Shown here piece by piece: positions 8,065 to 17,645 of a stretch of 64,000 nt of DNA. Under the pieces are notes generated by a model. That model did not search any database and was not told the DNA's origin. It was given only the letters and a program-made list of their open reading frames with translations. The DNA lies in assembly GCF_900117425.1 (NCBI RefSeq), contig NZ_FPEH01000011.1, positions 620,001-684,000 on the forward strand, given 5' to 3'. Origin of the DNA: Novosphingobium sp. NDB2Meth1. GTDB taxonomy: Bacteria; Pseudomonadota; Alphaproteobacteria; Sphingomonadales; Sphingomonadaceae. Position 1 is the first letter of the stretch. The number at the start of each line of letters is the position of its first letter. Both the position numbers and the translations under genes were made by a program.

Positions 8065-9348
8065 TCAGAAATAGTCTTTCATCGCGCGCCAGATGCGCTG
8101 CAGCAGGCCGATACCACTGTAGGATTGCGTAGGCCCCCAGGTCGGCCCGATCTTGCGGATGTCGACCGGATCGGCGGCGGCATAGAGCATCAGGCCGACA
8201 AGCGTCGAGGAACTGGGTGTTGCGTGGCCCGGCGGCAGGCCCAGCATCGTGGGCGGAGAGCCTATGCGCACCGGGCGGCCCAGCGCAGCCTGCGCGTAGT
8301 CGGCAAGGCCGGGAAGCTGTGCACCGCCTCCTGTCAGCACGACCTGCTGGCCGCGTTTGCCGTTGAAGCCGAGCGACTTGAGCGCTCGCCCGACCTCGTC
8401 GGTAAACACCCCCAGCTGCTGGGTGATCACCGAGACGAGTTCGGCGCGCGGGATGCGGTTCTTGTCATCGGCATGGCGCGCCATCGGGCCGCCCTGCTCG
8501 GGATCGCCGGGCGCGTTGACCGGGATCATCTCGCGGTGATCGGCGGGGCTGGCGAGCGCGGAACCGGCCATGCACTTCAGCCGCTCGGCCTGATAGCGGC
8601 GGATGCCGAAAGCCGAGGCGATGGCATCGGTGATGTCGCCCGAGCCGAACTGGATCGCCTGCATGCCGAGCAGCATGCCGCCCGCGTAGACCGAAACGGT
8701 GGTCACTTCCGCGCCGAACTCGATCAGCGCAACACCCAGTTCGCGCTCTTCGGCGGAGAGGCAGGCATGGCCCGTCGCGACCGGCGAACCGACCACGGCC
8801 TCGACGCGCAAATGCGCGTTCTCGACCGTTTCCTTGAGATTGCGCACCGGGGCGCCGTCCGCCAGCATCACGTGGATATCGACCGCGAGCCGCTCGGCAT
8901 GGAGGCCTTTGGGGTTGGGCACGCCGTCCGCGCCGTCTAGCGTATAGTGCGCGGGCTGGGCGTGGAGCACGGTGCGGCCATCGGGCTGGATCACCTCGCG
9001 CCCGGCGATCAGCAGGTGCTCGATATCGTCGCTTTCGATGCGCCGCCCGCCGATCTCGACTTCGACCTTGGCGGTGGTGCTGGCAAGCCCCGCGCCCGAG
9101 CAGCCGATCCACACGCTCTGCACGCTGGCATTGGCCATCTTTTCGGCCCGCTCGATCGCATCGCGCACCGAATGGGTGGCGGCGACCATGTCGGTCACAT
9201 AGCCGCGCTTGATCCCCTGCGACTGGCGGTGGCCGGAACCCATGACCACCATCTCGCCGCCTTCGGTCAGCCCGGCGATGATCGCCGAAACCCGGAACGA
9301 GCCGAGATTGACGGCCGCGAAGACCTTGGTGATGCGGGGGGCAGCCAT
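8065..9348 (-). CDS. ftsA: Cell division protein FtsA
   Basis: 427 residues, an actin-like ATPase that tethers FtsZ to the membrane. Visible parts are the phosphate 1 segment KVFAAVNLGSFRVSAIIA near the N-terminus, the 1C domain with IQPDGRTVLHAQP, the phosphate 2 segment ELGVALIEFGAEVTTVSVY, VVLTGGGAQLPGL (adenosine motif, about 347-359), and a C-terminal amphipathic tail ending LLQRIWRAMKDYF that fits a membrane-targeting helix. ATG 9346-9348 lies ten bases after the ftsQ stop; it lacks a strong ribosome site, which suggests coupling to ftsQ. Confidence 0.98.
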   Translation of the reverse strand: MAAPRITKVFAAVNLGSFRVSAIIAGLTEGGEMVVMGSGHRQSQGIKRGYVTDMVAATHSVRDAIERAEKMANASVQSVWIGCSGAGLASTTAKVEVEIGGRRIESDDIEHLLIAGREVIQPDGRTVLHAQPAHYTLDGADGVPNPKGLHAERLAVDIHVMLADGAPVRNLKETVENAHLRVEAVVGSPVATGHACLSAEERELGVALIEFGAEVTTVSVYAGGMLLGMQAIQFGSGDITDAIASAFGIRRYQAERLKCMAGSALASPADHREMIPVNAPGDPEQGGPMARHADDKNRIPRAELVSVITQQLGVFTDEVGRALKSLGFNGKRGQQVVLTGGGAQLPGLADYAQAALGRPVRIGSPPTMLGLPPGHATPSSSTLVGLMLYAAADPVDIRKIGPTWGPTQSYSGIGLLQRIWRAMKDYF

Positions 9349-9358
9349 GGCCGGATGA

Positions 9359-10372
9359 TCAGTCCTGCGCGGTCTTGGCGATAGCGACTTTAGCCGGTGC
9401 AGCAGAGGCGACCGCGCTGCGGGCGGCTTCGGTCTTCGCCGCGGCGGCATTGGCCTTGGCCGTCGCTTCGGCACGCGCGGCGGCGGCCACTTCGTCGGCG
9501 CGGCCGGGCACGCGCATGTAGATGCGGTCCGGATTGCGCATGTCGAAGCTTGCCACCCGGCCGCCGAGCAGACGGTCGACGCCGTCCATCCGCGCGAACG
9601 TCAGCAGCGCGCTCGCTGCCTCGGTTTCGCCTTCGGGCAGCGCGACGACCTGGCGGGTCTTGAACGTCAGGTTCCAGCGCCTGTTGCCGACCCATTCGGC
9701 TTCCGTCACCTGCGGGCGAATGGCGGGCGCGGCATCGAGCAGGTGAACCAGATCGGGCACGCGCGCCTCTGCACCATTGCCGGAAAGGACGAGCAGGCCC
9801 TTGGCCTTGGCCGGGTTCACCGCTTCGAGCGGATGGCCGGTCTCGTCGATCAAAGTCAGCTTGTTGTCACGGCGCAGCACCGCGTGGGGACTGCGCTCGA
9901 CCACATCGACCACCAGCGTATCGGGGAGCTGCCGCGAGACGCGAGCGTCCTTCACCCACGAAAGCTGGAGCAGCTGATCACGCAAGGCCGCGATATCAAG
10001 GCGCGACATCGCCTGATCACGCTGGCCGAGCACTTTCTCATAGATCTTGAGCTCGTTCATGCGGTTGACGCCGCGCACTTCGACGCGCTTCACCTCGAAC
10101 CCGGACTTGCCGGCGATCTGCGCCATCTGGGCTTCGGCCAGCTGCGGGACGCCCGCCATGCTGGCGACGACCCACATCAGCACCGCCGCGCCGCCGAGGA
10201 TGATCACCATCAGGATGCGGTGCAGCGTTTCCTCGCTGAACGGTATCCACTGCATGATCTGATCGAGCACCGAACCGGTCTGGCGCCGCGCGGCATGAAC
10301 CTTGCGCTTGGTTCCACTCGCCGCCGCGACCTTGCGCACCGTCTTTCCGCCCCGGCGAATGGTCTGCGCCAT
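9359..10372 (-). CDS. ftsQ: Cell division protein FtsQ
   Basis: 337 residues, a bitopic divisome protein that links early and late division proteins with FtsB and FtsL. A basic cytoplasmic N-terminus (1-50) precedes one membrane helix (about 53-72, LMVIILGGAAVLMWVVASM). The POTRA domain follows (GFEVKRVEVRGVNRMNELKIYE) and then the beta domain (VKDARVSRQLPDTLVVDVVERSP). The last 50 residues are an Ala/Lys-rich tail. ATG 10370-10372 sits three bases past the ddl stop, with AAGGAGG at ideal distance inside the end of ddl. Confidence 0.97.
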   Translation of the reverse strand: MAQTIRRGGKTVRKVAAASGTKRKVHAARRQTGSVLDQIMQWIPFSEETLHRILMVIILGGAAVLMWVVASMAGVPQLAEAQMAQIAGKSGFEVKRVEVRGVNRMNELKIYEKVLGQRDQAMSRLDIAALRDQLLQLSWVKDARVSRQLPDTLVVDVVERSPHAVLRRDNKLTLIDETGHPLEAVNPAKAKGLLVLSGNGAEARVPDLVHLLDAAPAIRPQVTEAEWVGNRRWNLTFKTRQVVALPEGETEAASALLTFARMDGVDRLLGGRVASFDMRNPDRIYMRVPGRADEVAAAARAEATAKANAAAAKTEAARSAVASAAPAKVAIAKTAQD

Positions 10373-10375
10373 GGC

Positions 10376-11320
10376 TCAGGCCTCCTTCTTCGCAGAGGCG
10401 AGCGCGTCGGCGACAATCGCCTCCACGAGATCGCCGTATTCCATGCCCAGTGCCTTGGCCTGTTCGGGCACGAGGCTGAGCGGGGTCATGCCCGGCTGGG
10501 TGTTCACTTCGAGCAGGAACAGACCCTCGACGCCCTGTTCGTCATCCCAGCGGAAATCGCTGCGGCTGGTGCCTTTGCAGCCCAAGAGCTGATGCGCGCG
10601 CAGGGCGATATCCTTGCAGGCCTCGGCGATCTCTTCGGGGATTTCGGCGGGGCAGATATGGTCGGTCATGCCGTCGGTATATTTGGCGTCGAAATCGTAG
10701 AAGCCGGATTTGGGCCTCAGTTCGGTGACGAGGAGTGCCTTGTCCACCAGCACCGCCGTCGTCAGTTCGCGGCCGCGGATGAAGGGTTCGGCGAGAAGCT
10801 CGTCGAACTCGTTCCATGGACCGACGCTGTCGCGGCTGATCGGATCGCCGTAGTTCCCGTCCTTCGTGACGATGGCGACGCCGACCGAGGAGCCTTCGTT
10901 GACCGGCTTCACCACATAGGGCCGCGGCAGCGGATCGCGCTGGAACAGGTCCTCGCTCTTCACGATGCGTCCGCCCGGCATCGGAATGCCGTGGGGCACG
11001 AGCGCCTGCTTAGTGAGCTGCTTGTCGATGGCGATGACCGAGGTGGCGAGGCCGGAGTGCGTGTAGGTGAGACCCATCAGGTCCATCAGGCCCTGCACCG
11101 TGCCGTCCTCGCCCGGCGTGCCGTGGAGCGCGTTGAACACGACATCGGGCGCGGCCTCGGCCAGCCTCTGCGCGACATCGCGGCCCATGTCGATGCGGGT
11201 GACGCGGTGGCCCTTGGCCTCGAGCGCCTTGGCGACGCCCTCGCCGGACATGAGCGACACGGGGCGCTCGCTCGACCAGCCCCCCATGAGGACCGCGATG
11301 TGGAGTTTGGGAAGTGTCAC
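10376..11320 (-). CDS. ddl: D-alanine--D-alanine ligase
   Basis: 314 residues, an ATP-grasp enzyme joining two D-Ala for the peptidoglycan stem peptide. Visible: HIAVLMGGWSSERPVSLMSG at the N-terminus, FNALHGTPGEDGTVQG (about 63-78), the ATP-binding PYVVKPVNEGSSVGV, and the metal-binding LLEVNTQPGMTPLSL. I chose GTG 11318-11320 because it overlaps the murB stop as GTGA, the pattern used across this cluster, and leaves a normal DdlB N-terminus. An upstream in-frame GTG at 11345-11347 would add nine residues and remains possible. Confidence 0.96.
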   Translation of the reverse strand: MTLPKLHIAVLMGGWSSERPVSLMSGEGVAKALEAKGHRVTRIDMGRDVAQRLAEAAPDVVFNALHGTPGEDGTVQGLMDLMGLTYTHSGLATSVIAIDKQLTKQALVPHGIPMPGGRIVKSEDLFQRDPLPRPYVVKPVNEGSSVGVAIVTKDGNYGDPISRDSVGPWNEFDELLAEPFIRGRELTTAVLVDKALLVTELRPKSGFYDFDAKYTDGMTDHICPAEIPEEIAEACKDIALRAHQLLGCKGTSRSDFRWDDEQGVEGLFLLEVNTQPGMTPLSLVPEQAKALGMEYGDLVEAIVADALASAKKEA

Positions 11321-12312
11321 GGTCGGCCTACTCGCTGAATTTCCCACTGCAGTTCCACACCCGAGAGTTCCTTTACGCGGCGGCGGACTTCTTCACCCAG
11401 CGCTTCGATCTCGGCGCTGGTGGCCTCACCGGTGTTGATGAGGAAATTGGTGTGCTTTTCGGAGACTTGCGCGCCGCCCAGCGTGAGGCCCCGGCAGCCG
11501 GCCTTGTCGACGAGTTCCCACGCCTTGGCGCCGCCAGAGAGTTCAGGGGGCGGGTTCTTGAAGGTGCTGCCGCCGGTCTTGCTGCGCAGCGGCTGGCTGG
11601 CTTCGCGCGCGGCGGAGATGCGGTCCATTTCAGCCTGGATCGCGGCAGGTTCGCCCGGGTGGCCCCGGAAGCGCGCGGCGACGACGACGCAACCATCGAC
11701 GAGGTCGGAGTGGCGGTAGGTGTAGCCGAGTTCGCTCAAGGGCAGCGTGGCGATCTCGCCCGAGCGGATCACGACGTCGCAATCGATCAGCACATCCTTG
11801 ACCTCGCGGCCATAAGCGCCGCCGTTCATGCGCACGAAGCCGCCCACGGTGCCGGGGATCGAGCGGAGGAATTCGAGGCCAGCAATGCCGTTGTCGCGCG
11901 CGGTGGAGGAAACGAGGATGCCGCTCGCGCCGCCGCCGCAGTTGAGCGTGGTTTCATCCACGCGCTCGACTTGCGCGAAGGCCTTGCCGAGGCGGACGAC
12001 GACGCCGGGGACGCCGCCATCGCGCACGATGAGGTTGGAGCCGAGGCCGAGCGCCATGACCGGGACATCGGGCGCGAGACCGGCGAGGAAGTCCTGCAGA
12101 TCAGAGACGTCCTTCGGCTCGAACAGCCACTCAGCCGTGCCGCCGGACTTGAACCAGACAAGCGGCGCAAGCGGGGCGTCAGGGGTGAGCTTGCCGCGAA
12201 CGTTGCGCTGTAGTGCTTCGACAAGCTCAGCACGAGCGGACTGGGAATAGGAACTCCCAACATCCGCTCGTCCTGAGCTTGTCGAAGGACTATCCGCCGA
12301 GGCTTGCGTCAC
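11317..12312 (-). CDS. murB: UDP-N-acetylenolpyruvoylglucosamine reductase with a palindromic repeat read in frame
   Basis: 331 residues, an FAD enzyme that reduces UDP-GlcNAc-enolpyruvate to UDP-MurNAc. The FAD domain has [16 protein letters not shown] and [18 protein letters not shown]; the catalytic serine lies in GGSTFKNP, and [10 protein letters not shown] is near the C-terminus. GTG 12310-12312 overlaps the murC stop as GTGA. Family A repeat 2 (12216-12287) encodes about residues 9-33. Between this GTG and the conserved [10 protein letters not shown] core the frame holds no other ATG, GTG or TTG, so the repeat must be translated unless a non-standard start is used. The enzyme core looks intact. 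Confidence 0.96.
   Translation of the reverse strand: MTQASADSPSTSSGRADVGSSYSQSARAELVEALQRNVRGKLTPDAPLAPLVWFKSGGTAEWLFEPKDVSDLQDFLAGLAPDVPVMALGLGSNLIVRDGGVPGVVVRLGKAFAQVERVDETTLNCGGGASGILVSSTARDNGIAGLEFLRSIPGTVGGFVRMNGGAYGREVKDVLIDCDVVIRSGEIATLPLSELGYTYRHSDLVDGCVVVAARFRGHPGEPAAIQAEMDRISAAREASQPLRSKTGGSTFKNPPPELSGGAKAWELVDKAGCRGLTLGGAQVSEKHTNFLINTGEATSAEIEALGEEVRRRVKELSGVELQWEIQRVGRP
12216..12287. repeat. Palindromic repeat family A, copy 2, inside murB
   Basis: Arms of 25 bases at 12216-12240 and 12263-12287 match as inverted copies with one mismatch, around a 22-base centre. Both carry the CTTCGACAAGCTC core seen at 232-302. The element is 72 bases, exactly 24 codons, so it keeps the murB frame. 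Confidence 0.92.
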
Positions 12313-13721
12313 GTCGCCCCCCGCTGCCTGGCAATCGCGCCGGCGAGGCCCGCCGCCCACTTGGTGATATCGCCCGCACCGAGGCAGACGACCATGTCGC
12401 CCGGCTGGACTAAACCCGCCAGCTCCGCCGCCAGTGCGTCAGCGCCCGCGATCAGGTGCGCCGAGCGGTGCCCGCGCGCCTTGATGCCTTCGACCATCGC
12501 CGCGCTGTCCACGCCTTCGATGGGCTGCTCGCCTGCGGGATAGACGGGCGCCGCATAGACCACATCGGCATCGTTGAAGGCGCCCTGGAAGTCTTCCATG
12601 TGATCGCGCAGGCGGGTGAAACGGTGCGGCTGGACGACGGCGATGACGCGGCCCTGCACGCCCTCGCGCGCGGCGGCGAGCACGGCGCGGATCTCGACCG
12701 GGTGGTGGCCATAGTCGTCGATCACGGTGACACCGTCCACCTCACCCACCTTGGTGAAGCGGCGCTTGACCCCGCCGAACTTGCCGAAGCCGGTGCGGAT
12801 CAGCTCTTCCGAAACGCCCATTTCCACCGCGACGGCAACGGCGGCGAGCGCGTTCTGCACGTTGTGGCGGCCGGGCATCGGCAGCTCGATGCCCTCGATG
12901 CGGCGGAAGCTGCCGTCGCGCTGGCGCAGCACGGCGGTGAAGCGGTTGCCGCCCGGGATCGGGGTGACCGCCTCGCCGCGCACGTCGGCCTGCGCGGAAA
13001 AGCCGTAGGTCACCACACGGCGATCACGCACCTTGGGGATGATCGCCTGCACTTCAGGATGGTCGATGCACAGGATCGCCGCGCCGTAGAACGGCACGTT
13101 CTCGATGAACTCGACGAAGCTGTCCTTCACCCGCTCGAACGAACCGTAGTGATCGAGGTGCTCGGGATCGATGTTGGTGACGACCGCCAAGGTGCCATCA
13201 AGCCGCAGGAACGAGCCGTCGCTTTCGTCGGCCTCGACCACCATCCAGTCGCTGTCGCCGAGGCGCGCGTTGGAGCCGTAGGAGTTGATGATGCCGCCGT
13301 TGATCACGGTGGGATCGATCCCGCCCGCATCGAGCAGGCAGGCGACCATCGAGGTCGTGGTGGTCTTGCCATGCGTGCCCGCCACCGCGACGGTGTTCTT
13401 GAGCCGCATCAGCTCGGCCAGCATTTCGGCGCGGCGGACGACGGGGACGCGAGCTTCAAGCGCGGCGACGACTTCCGGATTGTCGCGCTTCACCGCAGTA
13501 GATGTGACAACCACCGCCGCGCCCGCAACGTTCTCCGCGCGCTGGCCAATCATCACCGGAATGCCGCGCTGGCGCAGGCCATCGACGACATAGCTTTCCG
13601 CCATGTCGGAGCCCTGCACGCTGTAGCCCATGTTGTGCATGACCTCGGCAATGCCGGACATGCCGATCCCGCCGATGCCGACGAAGTGGATCGTGCCGAT
13701 CTCGGTGCCGACGCCCTTCAT
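12309..13721 (-). CDS. murC: UDP-N-acetylmuramate--L-alanine ligase
   Basis: 470 residues, ATP-dependent addition of L-Ala to UDP-MurNAc. The N-terminal Rossmann domain has [17 protein letters not shown] (12-28) and binds the UDP part. The P-loop GTHGKTTT is at 115-122, followed by the Mur central domain ([25 protein letters not shown]) and the C-terminal domain ([16 protein letters not shown]). ATG 13719-13721 has AAGGAG eight bases upstream. The frame is open farther upstream, but that part translates a family C repeat and is not MurC-like. A 187-base gap with that repeat separates murC from murG. Confidence 0.98.
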   Translation of the reverse strand: MKGVGTEIGTIHFVGIGGIGMSGIAEVMHNMGYSVQGSDMAESYVVDGLRQRGIPVMIGQRAENVAGAAVVVTSTAVKRDNPEVVAALEARVPVVRRAEMLAELMRLKNTVAVAGTHGKTTTTSMVACLLDAGGIDPTVINGGIINSYGSNARLGDSDWMVVEADESDGSFLRLDGTLAVVTNIDPEHLDHYGSFERVKDSFVEFIENVPFYGAAILCIDHPEVQAIIPKVRDRRVVTYGFSAQADVRGEAVTPIPGGNRFTAVLRQRDGSFRRIEGIELPMPGRHNVQNALAAVAVAVEMGVSEELIRTGFGKFGGVKRRFTKVGEVDGVTVIDDYGHHPVEIRAVLAAAREGVQGRVIAVVQPHRFTRLRDHMEDFQGAFNDADVVYAAPVYPAGEQPIEGVDSAAMVEGIKARGHRSAHLIAGADALAAELAGLVQPGDMVVCLGAGDITKWAAGLAGAIARQRGAT

Positions 13722-13750
13722 GCTGCCACTCCTTGGGCGGCGATCCTGGT

Positions 13751-13892
13751 CCTCCCCATTTTTGCCGCAGGCACAAATGGGGAGGTGGTCCGCCGAAGGC
13801 GGGTCGGAGGGGTGCTGGCGGGGAGGAAGAACCCCTCCGTCATCGCTTCGCGATGCCACCTCCCCATTTGCACTTCGTGAAAATGGAGAGGA
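13751..13892. repeat. Composite palindromic repeat family C, copy 1
   Basis: Two half-units in opposite orientation. Half 1 (13751-13812) runs CCTCCCCATTTTTGCC, GGCACAAATGGGGAGG, then the CCGCC-GAA-GGCGG hairpin and CGGAGGGGT. Half 2 (about 13830-13892) is its inverted relative: ACCCCTCCG, ATCGCTTCGCGAT, CCACCTCCCCATTTGC and AAATGGAGAGG. It fills the murG-murC gap inside the dcw cluster. A copy with the halves in the other order is at 40913-41047. Confidence 0.9.
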
Positions 13893-13908
13893 GCAGGGAC
13901 CGACTGGC

Positions 13909-15102
13909 TCATTCGGCGGCTTCCTTCGCAAGTGCCTCACGCGTGGCGGGCGCGGCGGCCGCGCCTTCCATGCGGATCACGTCCATCAGCGGGACGCCGC
14001 CGAAGCCTTCGACAAGATCGGCGAGGTCGGAGACGGCATTGGGCAAGCCGCAGTTCCACGCGGCGTGGGCGGCATTGGCGAGCGAGGTGGGATTGAGCGC
14101 CATGGTCTGGATCTGTTTGGCGAGTTCCTTGGGAGTGAAGCCCGTCTGCCGGATCGCCCGCGCCCCGCCGGCCTTGACCATCTCGCGCGCGTTGACAGCC
14201 TGGTGGTCGTCGGTCGCGATGGGCAGCGGGACGAGGATCGCCGGGCGACCGACCGCCGTCAGTTCGGCAATGGTCGAAGCACCGGAGCGGCCGATGAACA
14301 GGTGCGTTTCCGCAAGGCGGCTCGCCATGTCCTCGAAATAGGTGCCGAGTTCAGCGGGGATCTGGTGCCCGGCATAGCGCGCGCGCACGGCTTCGAGGTC
14401 TTCGGGCCGGCACTGCTGCGTCACCTGCAGGCGGTGGCGCAGCGCGGGCGGGAGCATGGCAAGGCCATCGGGCACGACTTCGGACAGCACCGAAGCGCCC
14501 TGGCTGCCGCCGGTGACCAGTACGCGAAACAGGCTGTCCTCGCTGAACGGCGGGAACGGCTCCCCGCGCAGCGCGAGGACTTCGGCGCGCACCGGATTGC
14601 CGACGCGGTGGACCTTGCTCCAGAGCTTCGGATCGAGCCGCTCGACTTCCATGTAGGCCGTGGCGATGGCATCGACGCGCTTGGCCAGCAGGCGGTTGAC
14701 GCGCCCCAGCACGGCGTTCTGCTCGTGGATCACCGTGGGGATCTTCGCCGAACGCGCGGCGAGCAGCGCGGGGAGCGCGGGATAGCCGCCGAAGCCGACG
14801 ACGCAGGACGGCTGGAAGCTTTCGAACAGGCGCAGCGCCATCGCTCGGCCGCGCCAGATCGCGGCGAGGCCCTTGGCAAGCGCAATGGGGTTCTTGCCGA
14901 GGCGGCCCGCAGGCAGGACATGCGCGGGCAGGAACGAAGGCTTGCCCGGGATCTTCGCGCCGCGCTCATCGGTCACCAGCGCGACATGGTGTCCGCGCCG
15001 CTCCAGCTCGACCGCCAGCGCGAAGGCCGGCAGCAAGTGCCCGCCGGTGCCGCCCGCCGCGAGGACAAAATGGCGCGACACGCCGGGAATAGGATTGGTC
15101 AT
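13909..15102 (-). CDS. murG: UDP-N-acetylglucosamine--N-acetylmuramyl-(pentapeptide) pyrophosphoryl-undecaprenol GlcNAc transferase
   Basis: 397 residues, a GT-B (GT28) enzyme that makes lipid II at the inner membrane face. Visible: the N-terminal glycine loop [12 protein letters not shown] (about 15-26), [13 protein letters not shown] and [15 protein letters not shown] in the acceptor domain, [17 protein letters not shown] at the domain boundary, and the UDP-GlcNAc pocket [18 protein letters not shown] with [17 protein letters not shown] 15100-15102 overlaps the ftsW stop as ATGA. The C-terminus carries about 25 extra Ala/Glu-rich residues. Confidence 0.97.
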   Translation of the reverse strand: MTNPIPGVSRHFVLAAGGTGGHLLPAFALAVELERRGHHVALVTDERGAKIPGKPSFLPAHVLPAGRLGKNPIALAKGLAAIWRGRAMALRLFESFQPSCVVGFGGYPALPALLAARSAKIPTVIHEQNAVLGRVNRLLAKRVDAIATAYMEVERLDPKLWSKVHRVGNPVRAEVLALRGEPFPPFSEDSLFRVLVTGGSQGASVLSEVVPDGLAMLPPALRHRLQVTQQCRPEDLEAVRARYAGHQIPAELGTYFEDMASRLAETHLFIGRSGASTIAELTAVGRPAILVPLPIATDDHQAVNAREMVKAGGARAIRQTGFTPKELAKQIQTMALNPTSLANAAHAAWNCGLPNAVSDLADLVEGFGGVPLMDVIRMEGAAAAPATREALAKEAAE

Positions 15103-16331
15103 GTGCGCACGAGCTCCCTGAGGTCCGACGTCTCGCGCGAGAGATAGGGATTGCGCCGCGTGATGGCGAGGAGGAACCCGACGCCGAGCAGAAGCGCGAT
15201 GGTGGAGGAACCGCCATAGCTGATCAACGGCAGGGTCATGCCCTTGGACGGGAACAGCTGCAGGTTGACGAGGATGTTGATGAACGCCTGCCCCGCCAGC
15301 TGCGCGGTGAGCCCGGCGGCGGCGAGCACGGTGAAGAGGTCTTCCTCGTCCGCCAGCCGCATCATCACGCGGATCACGATGGCGCAGTAGAGCACCACGA
15401 TCAGCGCGCAGGCGATCAGCCCGAATTCCTCGCCGATCACCGAGAAGATATAGTCGGTATGCGCCTCGGGCAGCGCCATCTTGCGGCTGCCGAGCCAGAG
15501 GCCAGTGCCGCTCCACCCGCCGCTGACCAGCGTGCGCATGGCAAGATCGACCTGGTCGAACTCGCTGCCGCCTGAAAGGAACGCGTCGATGCGGTGCGTG
15601 GCGTTGGGATAGAAGAAATAGGCCAGGATCACGCCGGCAATGCCGCCGCCGATGCTCCAGCCGATCTTCCTGAGATCGAGGCCCGAGAGCAGCACGAGCA
15701 CGAACCACACGCCGCCGAACAGCACGGTCGAGCCGAAATCGGGCTGCGCCATCAGCAGCGCGGCGATCAGCAGCATCAGGCCGATGGTGATCGGGATCAC
15801 GGGAATGTTGGGATCGCGCACCTTCCACGAAAGAATCCATGCGACCGCAATGGCAAAGCCGGGCTTGAGGAATTCGGACGGCTGGAGGCTGAACCCGATC
15901 CACAGCCAGCGCTTGGCGCCCTTCACTTCGTTGCCGAGGAAGGGCACGAGCACGAGGGCCACGAGCATCGCCGCGGCGAGAATGATGGCGAGCCGGCGCG
16001 TGGTCTCCTTGGGCAGAAGCGAGGCGACGAACATCGCGAAGAGCCCGACCGCCAGCCAGCGCAAGTGGATCCAGAAGAAGTAGAGATCGCCGAGCGACTT
16101 GATCTGTGTCGACAGGCGGTGCGCGCTGGCCGGGGAGGAAGCGGCGACCGCGACAGTTCCCACGGTGACGAGCATCAGCACCAGCGCAAGCAGCACGCGG
16201 TCGATCTCGCGCCACCAGATGACAAGTTCGCTGCGCCGGGTACGGCGATAGCGGTTGGTGCGCGGGGCGATGCGCACGCCGCCGCCGGGCAGCGCGGTGG
16301 CGACCTGCCGGGTGGACTGGACCGAGTTCAT
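15099..16331 (-). CDS. ftsW: Lipid II polymerase FtsW
   Basis: 410 residues, a SEDS-family peptidoglycan glycosyltransferase of the divisome that works with FtsI. A cytoplasmic, Arg-rich N-terminus of about 45 residues precedes about ten membrane helices. SEDS hallmarks are GAKRWLWIGFSLQPSEFLK (about 139-157), AQPDFGSTVL, and the loop PEAHTDYIFSVIGEEFGL holding the conserved acidic residues; GMTLPLISYGGSS is near the end. ATG 16329-16331 overlaps the murD stop as ATGA. Confidence 0.98.
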   Translation of the reverse strand: MNSVQSTRQVATALPGGGVRIAPRTNRYRRTRRSELVIWWREIDRVLLALVLMLVTVGTVAVAASSPASAHRLSTQIKSLGDLYFFWIHLRWLAVGLFAMFVASLLPKETTRRLAIILAAAMLVALVLVPFLGNEVKGAKRWLWIGFSLQPSEFLKPGFAIAVAWILSWKVRDPNIPVIPITIGLMLLIAALLMAQPDFGSTVLFGGVWFVLVLLSGLDLRKIGWSIGGGIAGVILAYFFYPNATHRIDAFLSGGSEFDQVDLAMRTLVSGGWSGTGLWLGSRKMALPEAHTDYIFSVIGEEFGLIACALIVVLYCAIVIRVMMRLADEEDLFTVLAAAGLTAQLAGQAFINILVNLQLFPSKGMTLPLISYGGSSTIALLLGVGFLLAITRRNPYLSRETSDLRELVRT

Positions 16332-17638
16332 GCCGCCCCCTTCTCGGCGATCAGCGCGGTGACGATCTGGCGGAAGCAATCGCCGCGCGCTTCGAAATCG
16401 CGGAACTGATCAAAGCTGGCGCAGGCGGGCGAGAGCATCACGACATCGCCGGGCTGCGCCGCGTCCATCGCCTGCCGTACCGCCGCGCCCAGCATCTCGC
16501 TGCGCTGGACGGGCATGAGCGGTTCAAGGATCTCGGCAAAGCGCGGGCCGGCCTCGCCGATGGTATAGGCCTGCACGACGTGGCCGAAATAGGGCGCGCA
16601 GGCGTCAAGGTCGTCGCCCTTGGGGAGGCCGCCGAGAATCCAGTGGACGCGCGGCCATGCGCCGAGGGCGGGCGCGGTCGAGGCGGGGTTGGTCGCCTTG
16701 CTGTCGTTGATGAACAGCACGCCGCCCGCCTCGGCGACACGCTCCATGCGGTGCGGCAGGCCGACGAAGCTGGCGAGCGCGGCGCGCCAGACCGGCTCGT
16801 CGATCCCGAGGCGCTTCGCCATGGCGACGGCGATGGCGGCGTTCTGGAGGTTGTGCGGGCCTTGCAGCGAGGGCCAGTCGGCTTGCCCCGTCAGCGCGGC
16901 GGGATCGACGACTTCGACATCGCCATCTGGACGGTGCGCCGCGATCTCGGCAGCGATGCGGCGGGTATCGTCATCGCCGCAGCCGAACACGGCAAACTGG
17001 CCCGCCTGCTGCATCTGGAAAAGCCGCGCCTTCGAGGCACCGTAGCCTTCATAGCCGTCGTAGCGATCAAGGTGATCGGGGCTGAGGTTGATGAAGGCGG
17101 CAAGATCGGCGTGGAGGCTGTAGGTCAAGTCGATCTGGTAGCTTGACAGCTCCAGCACATAGACCCCGCCTTCAGGCAGCGGCGGCTGGCCAAGGATGGG
17201 GAGGCCGATATTGCCGCCCATTTCGGTCGGGAGGCCCGCTTCCTTGACGATGTGATGCATCAGCGAAGTCGTCGTCGACTTGCCGTTGGTGCCGGTGATC
17301 GCGACGACCTTGTGCGGCGGCAGGCTGGCGCGGGCCTGCGCGAAGAGCTCGATATCGCCGATGATCGGCACGCCCGCCGCGCGGGCGTGCGCGGCGATGG
17401 GGTGGCGATTGAGCGGCACCCCGGGGGAGACAACCATACCGTCAAAGCCGGTGAGGTCGATCGTCAGCGGGTCTGCAATCGTCGCGCGTCCCTCGACCGC
17501 CGCGCGGGCATCCTCGCGCCCGTCCCACGCTGTCACGTCCGCCCCGCTTGCCAGCAGCGTATCGACGCTGGCGAGGCCTGAACGCGCGAGGCCCAGAACG
17601 GCGTAGCGTTTGCCGCTGAAGGCGGGGGACGTGATCAC
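16328..17638 (-). CDS. murD: UDP-N-acetylmuramoyl-L-alanine--D-glutamate ligase
   Basis: 436 residues, ATP-dependent addition of D-Glu to UDP-MurNAc-L-Ala. N-terminal AVLGLARSGLAS, P-loop TGTNGKST (115-122), NIGLPILGQ, the central-domain motif INLSPDHLDRYDGYEGYGASK with the lysine expected to be carbamylated, and C-terminal FINDSKATNPASTAPAL and SPACASFDQF. The start is GTG 17636-17638, seven bases after the mraY stop, with no strong ribosome site. Confidence 0.98.
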   Translation of the reverse strand: MITSPAFSGKRYAVLGLARSGLASVDTLLASGADVTAWDGREDARAAVEGRATIADPLTIDLTGFDGMVVSPGVPLNRHPIAAHARAAGVPIIGDIELFAQARASLPPHKVVAITGTNGKSTTTSLMHHIVKEAGLPTEMGGNIGLPILGQPPLPEGGVYVLELSSYQIDLTYSLHADLAAFINLSPDHLDRYDGYEGYGASKARLFQMQQAGQFAVFGCGDDDTRRIAAEIAAHRPDGDVEVVDPAALTGQADWPSLQGPHNLQNAAIAVAMAKRLGIDEPVWRAALASFVGLPHRMERVAEAGGVLFINDSKATNPASTAPALGAWPRVHWILGGLPKGDDLDACAPYFGHVVQAYTIGEAGPRFAEILEPLMPVQRSEMLGAAVRQAMDAAQPGDVVMLSPACASFDQFRDFEARGDCFRQIVTALIAEKGAA

Positions 17639-17645
17639 GGCGCGC

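Noticed and set aside
13722..13940. A 73-codon extension of MurC
   Set aside because: It translates repeat C1; the ATG at 13721 has a strong ribosome site.
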